Positions 33,740-44,707 are shown, numbered from the stretch's first letter. The stretch is 64,000 nt of DNA from Adiantum capillus-veneris (GCA_014529385.2 CM043950.1:80426343-80490342), one strand, 5' to 3'. The notes: generated by a model from the sequence alone, not told the origin. Made by a program: numbers and translations.

Positions 33740-35250
33740 GGGGAGCTTCTTACTTTATGACATTTATAGATGATTACTCGAGGAAAGCATGGGTTTACTT
33801 TCTCAAGCACAAGGATGAAGCGTTTAGTGTTTTCAAAACGTTTGTGACACTTGTGGAGAATCAGAGTGGCAAGAAGCTTAAATGCTTACGCACTGACAAT
33901 GGTGGAGAGTATGTTTCAAAGGCCTTTCAGGACTTTTGTGAGTCAAAAGGTATAAAACGTGAACTTACTACTCCTTACAATCCTCCTCAAAATGGTGTTG
34001 CTGAGAGGATGAATAGGACCATACAAGAGAAGGTCAGAAGTATGTTGTCTAATGCACAGCTGCCAAATGGGTTTTGGGCTGAAGCTGTATCAACAGCTGT
34101 TCATCTTGTAAATAGATCTCCTAGCAAGGTTTTGCAGAAGGATTCGGTGCCAGAGATGGTATGGTCAGGCAAAATGCACTCATACAAGCATCTCAGAGTC
34201 TTTGGCTGTGAGGCATATACTCACGTTCCAAAGGAATTTAGGAACAAACTTGAGCCAAAGAGTAGAAAGTGCATCTTTCTAGGCTATGGTAATTCTGGTG
34301 AGATGGGGTACAGACTTTGGGATTCCGAATCCAGAAGAAAGGTTGTCCGCAGCAATGATGTTCACTTTAATGAATCCAAATATCATTCTAAACCAGAGAG
34401 GGTTGAGGAGATTAGAAGAGTTGTCTTCCAAGAAGATGGACCTGCACGTGCAAGACAAAATGTCAGGGCTCAAGAGGAGCAAGGACAGGATAGAGTGGAA
34501 CCATAGGTTGTGGCTGAGCGTGAGCCACCTATTGTGCGTAGATCTGGACGTGTCACGCGACCTCCTGATAGGTTTGTTCCATCTATGAACTATGTCATGT
34601 TGACTGATTGCAATGAGCCTTCATGTTACAAGGAAGCAGTGCAAATCAAGGACTCCGGGAATTGGCAATTGGCCATGCAGTCAGAGATGACAGCTCTGCA
34701 TAAAAGCCAGACATGGAAGCTAGTTAAATTACCACGGGGCAAAAAGGCTCTACCTTGTAAATGGGTTTACAGGTATAAGATCACCGCTCATGATAGTCAG
34801 CCAAAGTACAAAGCAAGGCTTGTTGCCAAGGGCTTTAAGCAAAAACAAGGCATTGACTTTGATGAAGTCTTCTCTCCGGTGGTCAAAATGACTACATTGA
34901 GATGCTTTCTTGCATTGGTTGCCATATTAGATTCGGTGTTGCACCAAATGGATGTCAAGACAGCGTTCTTGCATGGTGATTTAGATGTGGAAATTTACAT
35001 GCAGCAGCCAGAAGGGTTTGTTGAGAAAGGCAAGGAAGATTGGGTATGCCAGTTGTTAAAGAGTCTTTATGGCTTAAAACAATCACCGAGGGCATGGTAC
35101 CATAAATTCCACAAGTTTATGCTTTCTCAAGGCTACAAACGTAGTGAGTTCGATCACTGTCTATATACAAAGAAGGCTAAGGATGGCAGTTGGCTGATCC
35201 TTATTTTGTATGTGGATGACATGTTGATTGCTGGCAAGCACTTGGAATAA
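33574..35250 (+). pseudogene. copia-2 integrase and reverse transcriptase
   Basis: The integrase frame starts with FEFCEHCLYGKQ (zinc finger), then FIDDYSRKAWVY, RTDNGGEYVS and PPQNGVAERMN, which carry the D-D-E residues. TAG at 34504-34506 replaces one codon before VVAEREPPIVRRSGR. The RT follows: YKARLVAKGFKQKQGIDFDE, HQMDVKTAFLHGDL (34945 on), SLYGLKQSPRAWY and the catalytic LYVDDMLI (about 35205-35230). A TAA at 35248 ends the frame after KHLE; the homology continues beyond it. Confidence 0.92.
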
Positions 35251-36165
35251 ATTTCAGCTTTGAAGTCAAAGATGGCAAAATCGTTTGACATGAAAGACAT
35301 GGGTGAGGCAAGTCATATACTTGGTATGCGCATTGAGAGAGAGATCAAAGAAGTTGATTTGGTTATCTCAAACAGAGTATATTGACAAGGTTTTGCAACG
35401 TTTCAATATGAAGAAGGGAAAGGCACTGAGTGTTCCATTGCCACCATATGTGAAACTTAGCAAATAAGATTGTCCTGTGTCTGAGGAAGAACAGGCTGAA
35501 ATGGATAAGATTCCATATGCGTCTGCAGTGGGTAGTTTGATGTATGCAATGATTGCTCTCGCTCAGACATTGCATTTGCAGTGGGAGTAGTAAGTCGATA
35601 CATGTCAAACCCAGGCAAGAAACATTGGGAGGCAGTGAAAGGAATATTGAGATACCTGAAAGCTACAAAGAGTATGCGTATATGCTATGGGAGTCAGGAG
35701 CTAAGTGTAAAGGGTTTTATAGACTCAGATTATGCAGGTGACTCAGACAACCGAAGGTCTACGTCAGGGTATGTCTTTATATTGGCTGGTGGAGCAGTAT
35801 CATGGCGTTCTAGATTACAAGATTGTGTTACTCAGTCTACTACAGAGGCTGAATATGTTGCAGCATCAGAGGCATGCAAAGAATGAATTTGGCTTAATCG
35901 AGTAGTAACAGATTTGGGAATCAAAGAAGAGATGCCTGTGTTATATTGTGATAGTCAAAGTGCTGTACAATTGGCTCGCAATCTAGTTTATCACTCAAAG
36001 ACAAAGCATGTGGATGTGAAGTATCATTTCATCAAGGAAATGCTCGAGGATAAGCAACTTCAGCTTGTCAAAGTTCACACCACAGAAAATCCTGCTGATC
36101 TACTTACAAAAGGACTTCCCTCAGAGAGCTTTGCGCATTTTCGCAAGCAGTTAGGTGTAGGGTAG
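35251..36165 (+). pseudogene. copia-2 RT tail and RNase H
   Basis: After the TAA the RT thumb continues (SFDMKDMGEASHILGM), with frame changes near 35355 and 35565. The RNase H reads VKGFIDSDYAGDSDNRRS, TQSTTEAEYVAASEACKE, a TGA at 35884, then YCDSQSAVQLARN, HVDVKYHFI and DLLTKGL, ending at the stop 36163-36165. The four conserved acidic positions are present. Confidence 0.9.
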
Positions 36166-36254
36166 TACATCACTTCTCTACATCTCTTGTATATTAGCTT
36201 GTATAATAGCTTCTCTCACACTTAAAGTACCACATTGGACTTTAAGTGGGAGGT

Positions 36255-36446
36255 TGTTGGGGTATAAAGCCCAATGTGGTCGCCCAGGTAAGTGGGCGGG
36301 CCGCCAGGTATGTACACATATTCTTTTGTAAAAACCTAATAAGAACTCACTATGCTCTACACATTACAGTAGAGCGAGTTCACCATATCGTCGTGCTCTT
36401 CTTCTCGCACTCTCTCTCGCGTCGCACTTCCGCTCGTACTCCTTTA
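36255..36446 (+). repeat. copia-2 3' LTR
   Basis: 192 bp, identical to the 5' LTR by eye except the penultimate base (CCTTTA versus CCTTCA). Confidence 0.95.
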
Positions 36447-36451
36447 GAAGC

Positions 36452-37600
36452 TTCTAACTTCATGGACATTCTTCAAATCGGGCCAATCACGTAAAGTCTC
36501 AATCTTGGCCGGGTCCATCTGCACTCTTGCTGCTGAGACGATGTGTCCCAAAAAGTGTATCTCTGATAAGAAAAATTCACTCTTCTTTGCATTGATCACC
36601 AACTTGTGATCTCGTAATGCCTGAAAGACCTGTAGCAGATGTTCTCTATGTTCTGCCTCATCCTTGGAGAAGACTATAATGTCATCAAAGAAAGTGCCAA
36701 CAAAAGATCTGTACTCTGTACACATCTCCCGGCGCGATTTGAATATGATGATATCCGCTCTTCAAATCGATCTTGCTGAAACAAGAGGATCCTTGTAGTC
36801 GGTCAAGAATATCATCGATCCTCGAAATCGGAAATGTGTTCTTGATAGTGATTTTATTGAGAGCTCTATAATCAATGCACATTCTCCAAGACTTGTCTTT
36901 CTTCAAAACCAACAACACCGCAGAGCAGTAAGGTGAAGTACTCGGCTGGATAAGACCCTTTTTCAAGAGGTCTTTCACTTGGTTCATAATCTCTTCATTC
37001 TGGGCTCGGCTCACATGGTAAGGTGGCCGGTTCGGTGGTGTGCTTCGAGGTATCAGATCAATGGTATGATCCTCAGGACGAGCTGGTGGCAACTCGCCTG
37101 GCAGGCCCTCTGAAAAGCAATTGGCATGAATGTGGAGAAATTCTTGGCGTTCTTTATCAAGTTCAGACATATTGTCGTATGTTCATCATTCAACTCTTTC
37201 AAAAAGATTGAGTAAACAAACAGACTGGATTTCATTAATTTCGAAACGGCCGAAGCCGATATAATAGGGACAAACTCGTCCTTCAATTTCATATCAAGTA
37301 TAATTTTTCGACCCTTTTCATTAGTCAATGTCGCTTTCTTCACCCGATAATCGACCACGACGTTGTTCTTATGGTACCAAGGGACTCCCAGGAGGACATC
37401 ACAACCTTCCAAGGACATTATGTAGAAGTCCTCATGCCCCAAATACCCTTGACAATGCAATCGAAGTTTGCCAATGATAGGTGTGATGGCCACGTCCCTG
37501 CCGGGTGCCGCTAGAACTGCCTCTGCTTGTGGTCTCATCCGATCAGGTGTTATCTCGAGCCGCGCCGCGAATTTAGGTGAAATGAAGTTGGCGCGATGTC
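36452..37600 (-). pseudogene. A2 protease and reverse transcriptase
   Basis: From about 37600: protease tail NFISPKFAARLEI and LEGCDVLLGVPWYHKN (37420 region), without the N-terminal catalytic part, which lies beyond the inversion junction. RT follows in another frame: DLIPRSTPPNRPPYH, CIDYRALNKITIKN, FSKIDLKSGYHHIQI. At about 36730 a deletion removes the segment up to the catalytic site; the next frame has FFDDIIVFSKDEAEH, a variant of YLDD, and HFLGHIVSA. It ends at the copia-2 insertion. Confidence 0.85.
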
Positions 37601-37740
37601 GTCTCGAATTGAATCGTGATTTAAAGTTGTGAATTATTTTCAGTGAATCTCTCTCTCGTGTCGCAACAGATTCTAGACTTGGGGTGCCCAAGTTTGGTAC
37701 ATATTGCTAGGGGTATCTAGGGAATGAGGACATCTATATT

Positions 37741-38148
37741 ATGCCACTTGAGGGGTGTGATGTACTCTTGGGGGTACCTTGGTTTTACAAGAACTGTGCC
37801 ATGGTGAATTATTGGGTAAAGAAGGCAACATTGAAGAATGAGAAGGATAGAGAAATCATCGTAGATGTAAAATTAAAGGGAGAATCCATCCCACTTGTAT
37901 TGGATTTGGCCATCTCTAAATTAATGAAATCCTATCTTTTTGTTCACTCGATCTTTTTGAGAGATTTGGAAGAACCTAACAAGTCAAAACAGTTCGAGTT
38001 AGAACAAGAACGCCAAGAATTTTTGCAAGCTCAAGCTGATTGTTTCTCTGAGGGTTTGCTTGGAGAGCTACCTCCTGAGAGACCTGAAGATCATGCAATT
38101 CATTTGAAACTTGGCAGTACACCACCAAACCGGTGTGCCTACAGATAG
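37741..38148 (+). pseudogene. A3 protease fragment
   Basis: Contains LEGCDVLLGVPWFYKN, matching the A2 protease (LEGCDVLLGVPWYHKN), and then the linker to RT with ELPPERPEDHAIHL. The catalytic Asp-Thr/Ser-Gly part lies upstream and is missing, because the LTR end joins directly. A TAG at 38146-38148 precedes the MITE. Confidence 0.75.
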
Positions 38149-38167
38149 AGCAAAGCCTAGAATGAGG

Positions 38168-38539
38168 CAGTGTGACATAAAAACGCGTTTCATGTAGATG
38201 AAACCCCGAAACCCCGAAACCTATGAAATGTTTTGCCGAAACGCATGAAACGGACAGGCATTTTTAATGAAATGTTTAAAAGTGGGGTTTTTTTTCCAGA
38301 AACCCAACGCTGCCCGTAGCATCAGTTATGATTCATGGAAACTAGTGGCTGTGTTTTAACTTTCATCAATACTGAACATCTCTTTGATCGTGCTCTCTTG
38401 AAGTCGCTTCTAAGCAGTGAGCACTCAGTAGTGGGCACGTCTCTCTCTCTCTCTCTTGTGGACATTAAAGTCTAGAACATCTCTTTGATCGTGCTCTCTT
38501 GAAGTCGCTTCTAAGCAGTGAGCACTCAGTAGTGCGCAC

Positions 38540-38576
<37 letters not shown>

Positions 38577-38755
38577 GACATTAAAGTCTAGAGTCATGTG
38601 TGCTACATTGTATACATATTTATCATATTTTATTAATATATAATTTAATGTCGTTTATGAAACTTGTTTCATGTTTTTGACACTATGAAACGAAATGTTT
38701 CAAAACCTCGAAACCCCGAAACGACCGAAACCACGAAACGTTTCAAGTCACACTG
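38168..38755. mobile_element. hAT-type MITE, 588 bp
   Basis: Ends CAGTGTGAC...GTCACACTG form 9-bp perfect inverted repeats, extended imperfectly by AAACG/TTTC-rich subterminal sequence. The 8-bp duplication GAATGAGG flanks it (38160-38167, 38756-38763). Subterminal arrays of GAAACCCCGAAAC and CGAAACG look like transposase-binding sites. The centre has a tandem duplication (about 38362-38475 and 38476-38593) with CT runs. No coding frame, so it relied on a transposase elsewhere. Confidence 0.92.
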
Positions 38756-38763
38756 GAATGAGG

Positions 38764-39900
38764 ACATAATGTACCAAGTAAAAGAAAGGGTGTAATTCAA
38801 TCTAGTACATCACCTTTTTGTTCACCAATACATCTAGTTTTGAAGAAAGATGGATGATGGAGAATGTGGATTGACTATAGGGCGCTCAACAAAATCACCA
38901 TCAAGAACAAGTTTCCAATACGTAGGATTAATGATATACATCACAAACATGGTTCCTCGTGTTTTAGCAGAATCATTTTGAAAAGTGACTATTATTAGAT
39001 TAGGATCGTTGTTGGAGATGTATACAAGACCGCGTTCAAGACATCCTTTGGATTGTACGAATATTTGGTGATGCCGTACAGATGGCTTGTGGGCACCTTT
39101 AACGAGGGCACCTTTGACGACATCATTGTACTGTCCAAGAATGAAGAACATAGAAAACAACTCTTACAGGTTTTTAAGGCACTGCGAAAGCACAAATTGG
39201 TGATCAACGGGAGGAAGAGCGAGTTCTTCTTGCCAGAGATGCACTTTTTGGGACACATTGTCTCAGCAAAGGGTGTATAGATGACCCAGGTCAAGGTAGA
39301 GACCATTCGGAATTGGCCAGATTTAAAAAATGTGCATGAACCTCGAAGCTTTTTGGTTTGTGCTCGTATTACTGGCGGCTCACTAGAAGATTTGCGGAGA
39401 GTGTTTTGCCTTTGCCTACCTTGACTCAGAAAGGTGTTTTCCTTCCACTTGGAAATCCTAAAAAATTGCAGCATTCAAGAGACTCAAAGAGAAGCTAATG
39501 ATTGGTCTTGTTTTGATATTGCCAAATTTACGAAAGAGTTTGAGGTTTAGTGTTATGCTTGTGGTAGCAGTCTGGGTGTCAGCTTAATACAGGAGGGCCG
39601 TGTCATAGCTTATGAGAGTAGAATATTCTCAAGACTTGAGGTGGTGACAGAAATCTACGAGGAGGAGAGCGATACACACTCTTATTCAGTGCGGATACTA
39701 CTTGCTTGGCAGATTTCACAATGTTTTTAGATCATCAAAGTTTGAGATATTTCTTGTCCTAGAAGCAGCGTTTGAATAAGCAAATCACATGGGTGAACAT
39801 TTTGTCTCGATTCTGTTATCAGATTGTTCATGGTACGGGAAAGAAGAATTTGATGGTAGATGCGTTGCAGAGAGCCATATGCAAAGGCTTGCTTGAGAGT
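38764..39900 (+). pseudogene. A3 reverse transcriptase and RNase H remnants
   Basis: Traces of the RT palm (VLKKDG, IDYRALNKITIKNKFP, near 38840-38920), then YEYLVMP and FDDIIVLSKNEEHRK (39055-39160) and HFLGHIVSAKGV (39240-39280). RNase H traces follow (YESRIFSR near 39615, LDHQSLRYFL near 39725). Many frameshifts and stops. In the RT the YLDD-type motif is FDDI. Confidence 0.75.
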
Positions 39901-40480
39901 TGAAGCAATAACACTATTGTGCCGATATTGAAGGCTAAGGATCCTATGTGCTATACTCCCTAGTAACCATCGCATTGGCCATCATGAAAGGGCGCACATT
40001 TGCTAAGCTTTATGGTTTTGTGATTTTACGTTTCTGTGATTGAGCATGGGCTTAGTCGTTGGGCACATAGAGAGGGTATTCGAGCACATGAAGAGATTGG
40101 ATTTAGAATAGGATTCTCTGCGCTTTGATCATATACTTGCACTTTGAGCTATCATTCAGGAAGCTCGAGTACATAGAATTGTATCTATTGCAATTTGTTG
40201 CTTTGTGGAGTGCGATTGATGCATAAATTGTATGATTTGGCTGTTTTGAGTGAGATTACGTGGCATATCTTGGCACTGTATAAGAAGATGACAAGTAGAG
40301 TGTGTGCGTTGGAGGGGCTCTTAGAGTTGGTTTACTACACCGTTGATTGTTGAGTTGAAGCAAGAATGTGTGCTCTCTCGTACTCTTTTGACATTGCCCT
40401 TGACACGAAATGATACCTCAAAACCAAAACTTTGCTCGAGATTGAAAGGGATATTTAACAATCCAATTGCTAGGGGGAGG

Positions 40481-41085
40481 GAAAAATGGTGGGATTAAGG
40501 GCTCCTATCTCATAGTCTACCCTTTCTAAGGCAATTGCTTTACCATTTGGATTGGTGTGCTCTTGTGATTTGATGCAGGAAAGTTACACCGATAAATTGG
40601 ATGTTGTGGCCTCTTGTCGACAAAGTTCATAGACTACTAACATATGAGCACTCTTAGTTCACTCATGAACACATAGCTCACAATGTCTAGTGAGTTCATA
40701 TTTAGTCAACATAGGTATACACTCACAAAATTTGCAATGCACATGAACAGTCAGTTCACCCTTGAAACACTTTTCATAATGTTAAGTTCACATTCACTTG
40801 ACATGCAACTTACTAGAGCCGCAACAATAGCCATGACGTGCACATTTTACTCCTAGTTCACAAACCCATTTCGACCATAGAGAATCGAGATACCCCTCAT
40901 TGGCTCCTTGTAAAGTGAACTATTGATCCCTTATGGGTAGGACCGTGTTATTTATACCCATGAGGGACCCCTTCCCATTGCCCAAACATGGACATAGGCC
41001 ATGTGTGAGTTCCGAAGTTTGAAAACTATTGTCGCCAATGCAACCCGCTTAAACTCTCGCCTGTGACAGTACAAGCTTGCAAGCT
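40481..41085. other. Unassigned, upstream of the HMG/histone-fold pseudogene
   Basis: No coding frame. The motif AGTTCAC recurs about five times between 40650 and 40860 (for example 40657, 40756, 40795, 40856). TATTTATACC at 40950 is a TATA-like sequence about 135 bp upstream of the pseudogene ATG; it could be the remains of the gene's promoter or chance. Confidence 0.35.
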
Positions 41086-42020
41086 ATGACGTCTGTTGAA
41101 GCCCCCAAAGCCAAGAAGACCTCTGCTTAATTCTCTTTTTGCAAAGAACCCAGAGAGCTAACCAAAGCTCGCCTTAAAGATGCTGGGCAATCTGTAGCGG
41201 CCCCTGTTATGGCCAAAGCCCTGAGCGAGCTATGGCGATCTTTTTCTGATGAAGAGAAGCAGAGATATAAGAACCTTTCTGCTCCCTGCGTCTCAGGCGT
41301 GGCTCCCCCCCTACCTTCTGGCAGTGGCGGGCTTGAGGCTCTAGCTCCCAAAGCAAACAATGCTCGCATGAAGAAATCCCGTGTTGAGGGAAGTCCCGAT
41401 GGAAATGGAGACAAGGAGTGTGCAACACCAAGCTTCTCTTCGCAAGTGGAGGTGATTGAGCCTGCGAATGTTGAGGTTGAGGAACAATGCATGGCAATAG
41501 ATGAAGCTGAAGATGCCCACGGCAATGAGAAAGATGATGGTAATGGATTGGCAGAGTGGGGAACTGGCCTTCCCTCTTGCGAGAGTGGAACGAATCATTA
41601 AGCTAGACAAGGATATTCGTGTGGTTGCACAGTCGAAGCAAGCAGTTTGATTGTGCATGTTTCATAGCTATTCCTTGAGCATCTAACGGTGGCTGCCCAT
41701 GCCTTTGCGCATAAGAAAAAGCACAAAACAATAAAAATTGAGGATGTAAAGAATGCTGTCAAAAGTGAACCACACATTGATGAATTCCTTGCAAAGGTCC
41801 TCAATGATGTGCTGTATACATTAGGGTAAGGAGGACGACTAAGATAGCAGTGGTGGTGCAGATGCTGCCTGATGAGAATGTGAACTCGAAGGAGCACTTC
41901 AATAAGAAGCCAAAGACAGTGAAGAAGCCGTTGCTTGCTTCACCAACTGGAACAAGAAAGATAGCGGATTTCTTCTTGGCTTCAAACCAAAGCAAGGTTA
42001 GCAATTTAAATGCAGAATGA
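41086..42020 (+). pseudogene. HMG-box plus histone-fold (NF-YC/DPB3-like) protein, broken
   Basis: From ATG 41086 the N-terminus reads as an HMG-box half: FCKEPRELTKARLKD and LSELWRSFSDEEKQRYKNL. TAA at 41128-41130 sits where the box normally has an aromatic residue. After an acidic linker, a shift near 41560 opens a CBF/NF-Y histone fold: FPLARVERIIKLDKDIRVVA, then HLTVAAHAFAHKKKHK and IKIEDVKNAV, FLAKVLNDVLYTLG. Further breaks are a shift near 41632, TAG 41665-41667 and TAA 41827-41829. The tail (frame from 41883) ends in TRKIADFFLASN. Histone folds of this kind pair in NF-Y, Pol epsilon and chromatin-remodelling complexes. The contiguous coding sense over 0.9 kb, without intron-like gaps, suggests a retrocopy, though no A tail is seen. 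Confidence 0.65.
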
Positions 42021-42604
42021 ATTCCTCTTTGTGTAACATGTAGGGATAATTTCTATTAGCTGCCCGAAATCTTTTGGTTTATAAGGATGGAGCAACGAAT
42101 TCAGAGGCAAAATTGTAACTTGCTTAGCATTGGACATTGCTTTACTATAGTTCTATTTGCTGTATTTGGGAATGTGCTCACTCCTTCTCCCATCATTCAC
42201 CTCATGCCCGCATGCACTTCAACTTTTTTCAGTTCATGGGCTAGTCAAGTGATCTATATCGATGCTTTGATTTGATTTGATTTGTGTCCCTGTTGATATC
42301 ATAGTTACAAGGAGACTTGGCCTATTGGATCACAAACTTCGTTTTTTAAGTCCCCCGTTTCTTGGTTTTGTTTTGTTGTTTCTTTTGGGAGTTTCTATGT
42401 TGCTAAATTGGCTTTATTTGACAGGAAAATAATTCTAAATAAATTATTGAATTTATAAGTGAGGGTTTTCTCGCTCGGAACACCAAGAAAAATAATTCTA
42501 AATAAATTATTGGAATTTTAAGAGGGTTTTTCTCACTAGAGACATCCGAGTACAGAGTATCCCTAGTGCATCATTCAAAGTAATGACGGGACACTGGAAA
42601 CAAC
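42021..42604. repeat. Non-coding, with 63-bp tandem duplication
   Basis: The unit AATAATTCTAAATAAATTATTG followed by a GTGAGGGTTTTCTC-type end (kept here as two parts: AATAATTCTAAATAAATTAT and GAGGGTTTT) is present at about 42426-42480 and 42489-42540. The rest of the interval is AT-rich without coding sense and may include the 3' UTR of the preceding pseudogene. Confidence 0.55.
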
Positions 42605-43095
42605 TCGAGAGGCCCGCTACTGCTGCTCGCCCCCCCCCCCCCCCCCCCTTTGCTGTTGCGCCATCGCTCTCCTTCCCCCCCCTCCCTCCCCCCGCTGCCC
42701 CTCCGCTGCCCCCCCACCCCCTTCAGCCCCTGTGCACTGCCTCTCAACCCACCCGCTGCCCCCCCCTATCTGCGCGCGCTGCCCCATTAGCTGCCGCAGC
42801 CCGCTGCCCCCCCCTGTCTGCGCGCTGCCCCTTAGCTGCCGCAGCCCGCTGCCCTCCTCTCGCTCTGCCTTCCCCGTTCCATCCCCCCCGCTCGCTGCTG
42901 CATGTGCACCCGCACATTGCACGACTGCCCTCTTCGCCCTCACTGTCTCCTCATCACCCCCCCCCCCCATCCTCTTCGCCCTGAAGGCCCTCTGCACCTG
43001 GCTCGGCAGCACTTTCTCTTCGGAAAAGTGCCTGGCTGACTTGTTTGCAGGTTTCTTCTTCGCCGCCCGCTTCTTCGACTCAGCAGTAGACACAG
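42605..43095. repeat. C-rich low-complexity segment
   Basis: Contains a run of 18 C near 42622-42639, another of about 13 C at 42957-42969, and a roughly 53-bp tandem unit based on CCGCTGCCCCCCCC and TTAGCTGCCGCAGC (about 42757-42850). The encoded Pro/Ala-rich frames are composition artefacts. Confidence 0.7.
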
Positions 43096-43368
43096 ATGGA
43101 GGCTCCAGCTTCACCTCAGAGGGACTCGCCTGAAGCCCCCTCGCCCGACCCCGTTGAGCCCACCATTCGACTTGCTCTTACGCCGGCAGAGCAAGCGAGC
43201 CTTGCCACAGAGGTAGAACGCTTGCAGGCGACTTCTGTCATCTGCAAGGTTCTCGGCACTCGTCCCAGCAGAGGAGAGCTGCGAGACCTTCTCCAGGCCC
43301 TCCTCCTCGCAGAGGTGGGCAAGACCTTGGATGTCCAGATTCTCGGACGGGGGTACTACCAGATTTAG
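43096..43368 (+). pseudogene. DUF4283-like fragment cut by LTR B
   Basis: An ATG frame of 90 residues with a Pro/Ser-rich start (EAPSPDPVEP) and then RLALTPAEQASLATEVERL, ATSVICKVLGTRPSRGELRD, VGKTLDVQILGRGYYQI. This pattern resembles the N-terminal DUF4283 domain found in plant L1 LINE ORF1 proteins and related zinc-knuckle proteins; it is my best guess, not certain. The stop comes from the family-B LTR, whose homology begins at 43366-43368, so the downstream half is lost. Confidence 0.4.
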
Positions 43369-44260
43369 CTAAGTTGTATAAATAGAAACCTAGCGCTAGC
43401 CTTTTCTTGCAGAAGAGGCAGCAGGGAACAGTGCACCTTCTCAGCAAGACCCCCCCCCCCCCCTAGGCAGGAGACTTAGCGTGTTCAGCCAAGGACAGGC
43501 AGCGTTTTTCTCCATTGAAGATCAGCCCCAACGTTTTGCATTGTAGACCAATCCGACGACAACAAGATATAGCAGAAGCCTAGCATTTTTTGCAGAAGCA
43601 CATAATTCAGCCCTAGCGTTTTTGGTTTGCAGATCAACCTCAGCGTTTTTGTAGATCTTCGCGACAGAATCAGCCCTAAACTCAGCGTTTTCAGTTTTCA
43701 GCAGTCAGATTCCGCAGTAGAACCCCCGAACCACGCAGACCTCACCTTCCCGCACCAGATCCTCGCCGCACGGTCAGATCCCGCGAAGTTTGCAGATTCA
43801 GCCCGGAAAACGCAGATTTCAGCATCTGCGTTTTCAGCGCGTCCTCGTCGCATCGTTGCCATCGACATCGTCACCGACACATAGTCAGAATTCAGCAGAT
43901 AAAGATTTGCAGATTTCAGCCGTTAGCATTTTCAGATTTCAGCCCGTCTCGTCGTCGTCCTCATCGTCGGCAAGTCCAAGCATTGTAGAGATTTGTGCAA
44001 TCAATAGTAGACCACTCTCGCCATAGAGAGTGGGACCTTCGGAGGAGGGTTTTGAGAACATTCTGGTGTCGTATTCTTCTCTCTCTATCTCTCAGTCTCA
44101 GCACCTTCGTTCACAGTGTTCATCACTTTGTTTGTGTCCATCGCACTCTCTCACTAAAGGAACGGAAGGCTCTCCCTTCCGCAAGTAAAAGGAACCCTTG
44201 AGCACAGTTCAGAGCACTCATCTTGAGCAAAGTTTAACATTCATTCCGCTGCACCTTATA
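43366..44260 (+). repeat. Element B 5' LTR, left end missing
   Basis: Starts in the LTR promoter: TATAAATA at 43377-43384. It carries a C run (43450-43464), an AGCGTTTTTGCAG motif array to about 43830, and the end GCTGCACCTTATA. The outer TGTCACGTGACA end is absent. Confidence 0.85.
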
Positions 44261-44707
44261 TTGGTATCAAGGCTTTGGCAGTGTTCTGTATCACTCAAGG
44301 AAAGAACCACAAGAACCACATAATATTTTTTGCTTGTTTAGGTCGCATGTAATCCAAGATTTCTTGGGCTTGTCGATTCCTATTCTTGTTTTTGAAGAGT
44401 GACAGGAAACCCAAGAAAGAAGGGCTTGTCCAGCCTCCCCTTGTGCCTCTTTTCATGCATTGAGAGCGGACCGTGCACTTAGCGGCTGGCCAATCGACGT
44501 GAGGTGGGAAAAAGCAACCTTGGTGTGAGCGCAAGGCCGCCAAGGGGTGCGCCCGCGGAAAAGAGCAGAACTCGGGTGAAGAGAAGGTCCTTCTCTAACA
44601 CAAATTGCAAGCGAAAGAAGAACCGCAAGGCCCTCAAGAACCCCAAGAACCAAGACCCCCAAGAACCCAAAGTTTCTCGTGAACTTAAGAACCCACGATT
44701 TCAGTGG

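Larger units (their letters stand above)
30898..36446 (+). mobile_element. Ty1/copia element copia-2, recent
   Basis: A 5549-bp element with 192-bp LTRs (30898-31089, 36255-36446). GAAGC flanks both sides (30893-30897, 36447-36451), and removing it rejoins the A2 frame (VRSF-LGLCSYY). A primer-binding site TGGTATCAGAGC (31092-31103) matches the 3' end of initiator methionine tRNA, and the polypurine tract AAGTGGGAGGT ends at 36254. I see only one difference between the LTRs, so insertion is recent, yet gag-pol has about nine stops or frameshifts. Confidence 0.95.
27666..37600 (-). mobile_element. Ty3/gypsy chromovirus A2, split by copia-2
   Basis: A minus-strand copy of the A1 family. Protease (about 37600-37350), reverse transcriptase (37170-36447), RNase H-integrase (30892-29559), integrase tail (29331-29020) and 3' LTR (28309-27666) are in order. 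Copia-2 interrupts it with a GAAGC duplication. The 5' end is missing: at about 37600 the protease meets the LTR end of A3 in opposite orientation. Gag and 5' LTR are absent, and reverse transcriptase has an internal deletion. Confidence 0.88.
37601..40480 (+). mobile_element. Ty3/gypsy chromovirus A3, badly decayed
   Basis: An LTR end (37606-37704) similar to 7220-7302 is followed directly by the back half of the protease, then RT and RNase H fragments to about 39890. Beyond this, similarity is too weak to follow; the right limit is a guess. It is orientated head-to-head with A2, and a hAT MITE sits between protease and RT. Confidence 0.7.

Noticed and set aside
42583-43133. Pro/Ala-rich frames on both strands
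   Set aside because: Low-complexity C-rich DNA; no start context or family resemblance.
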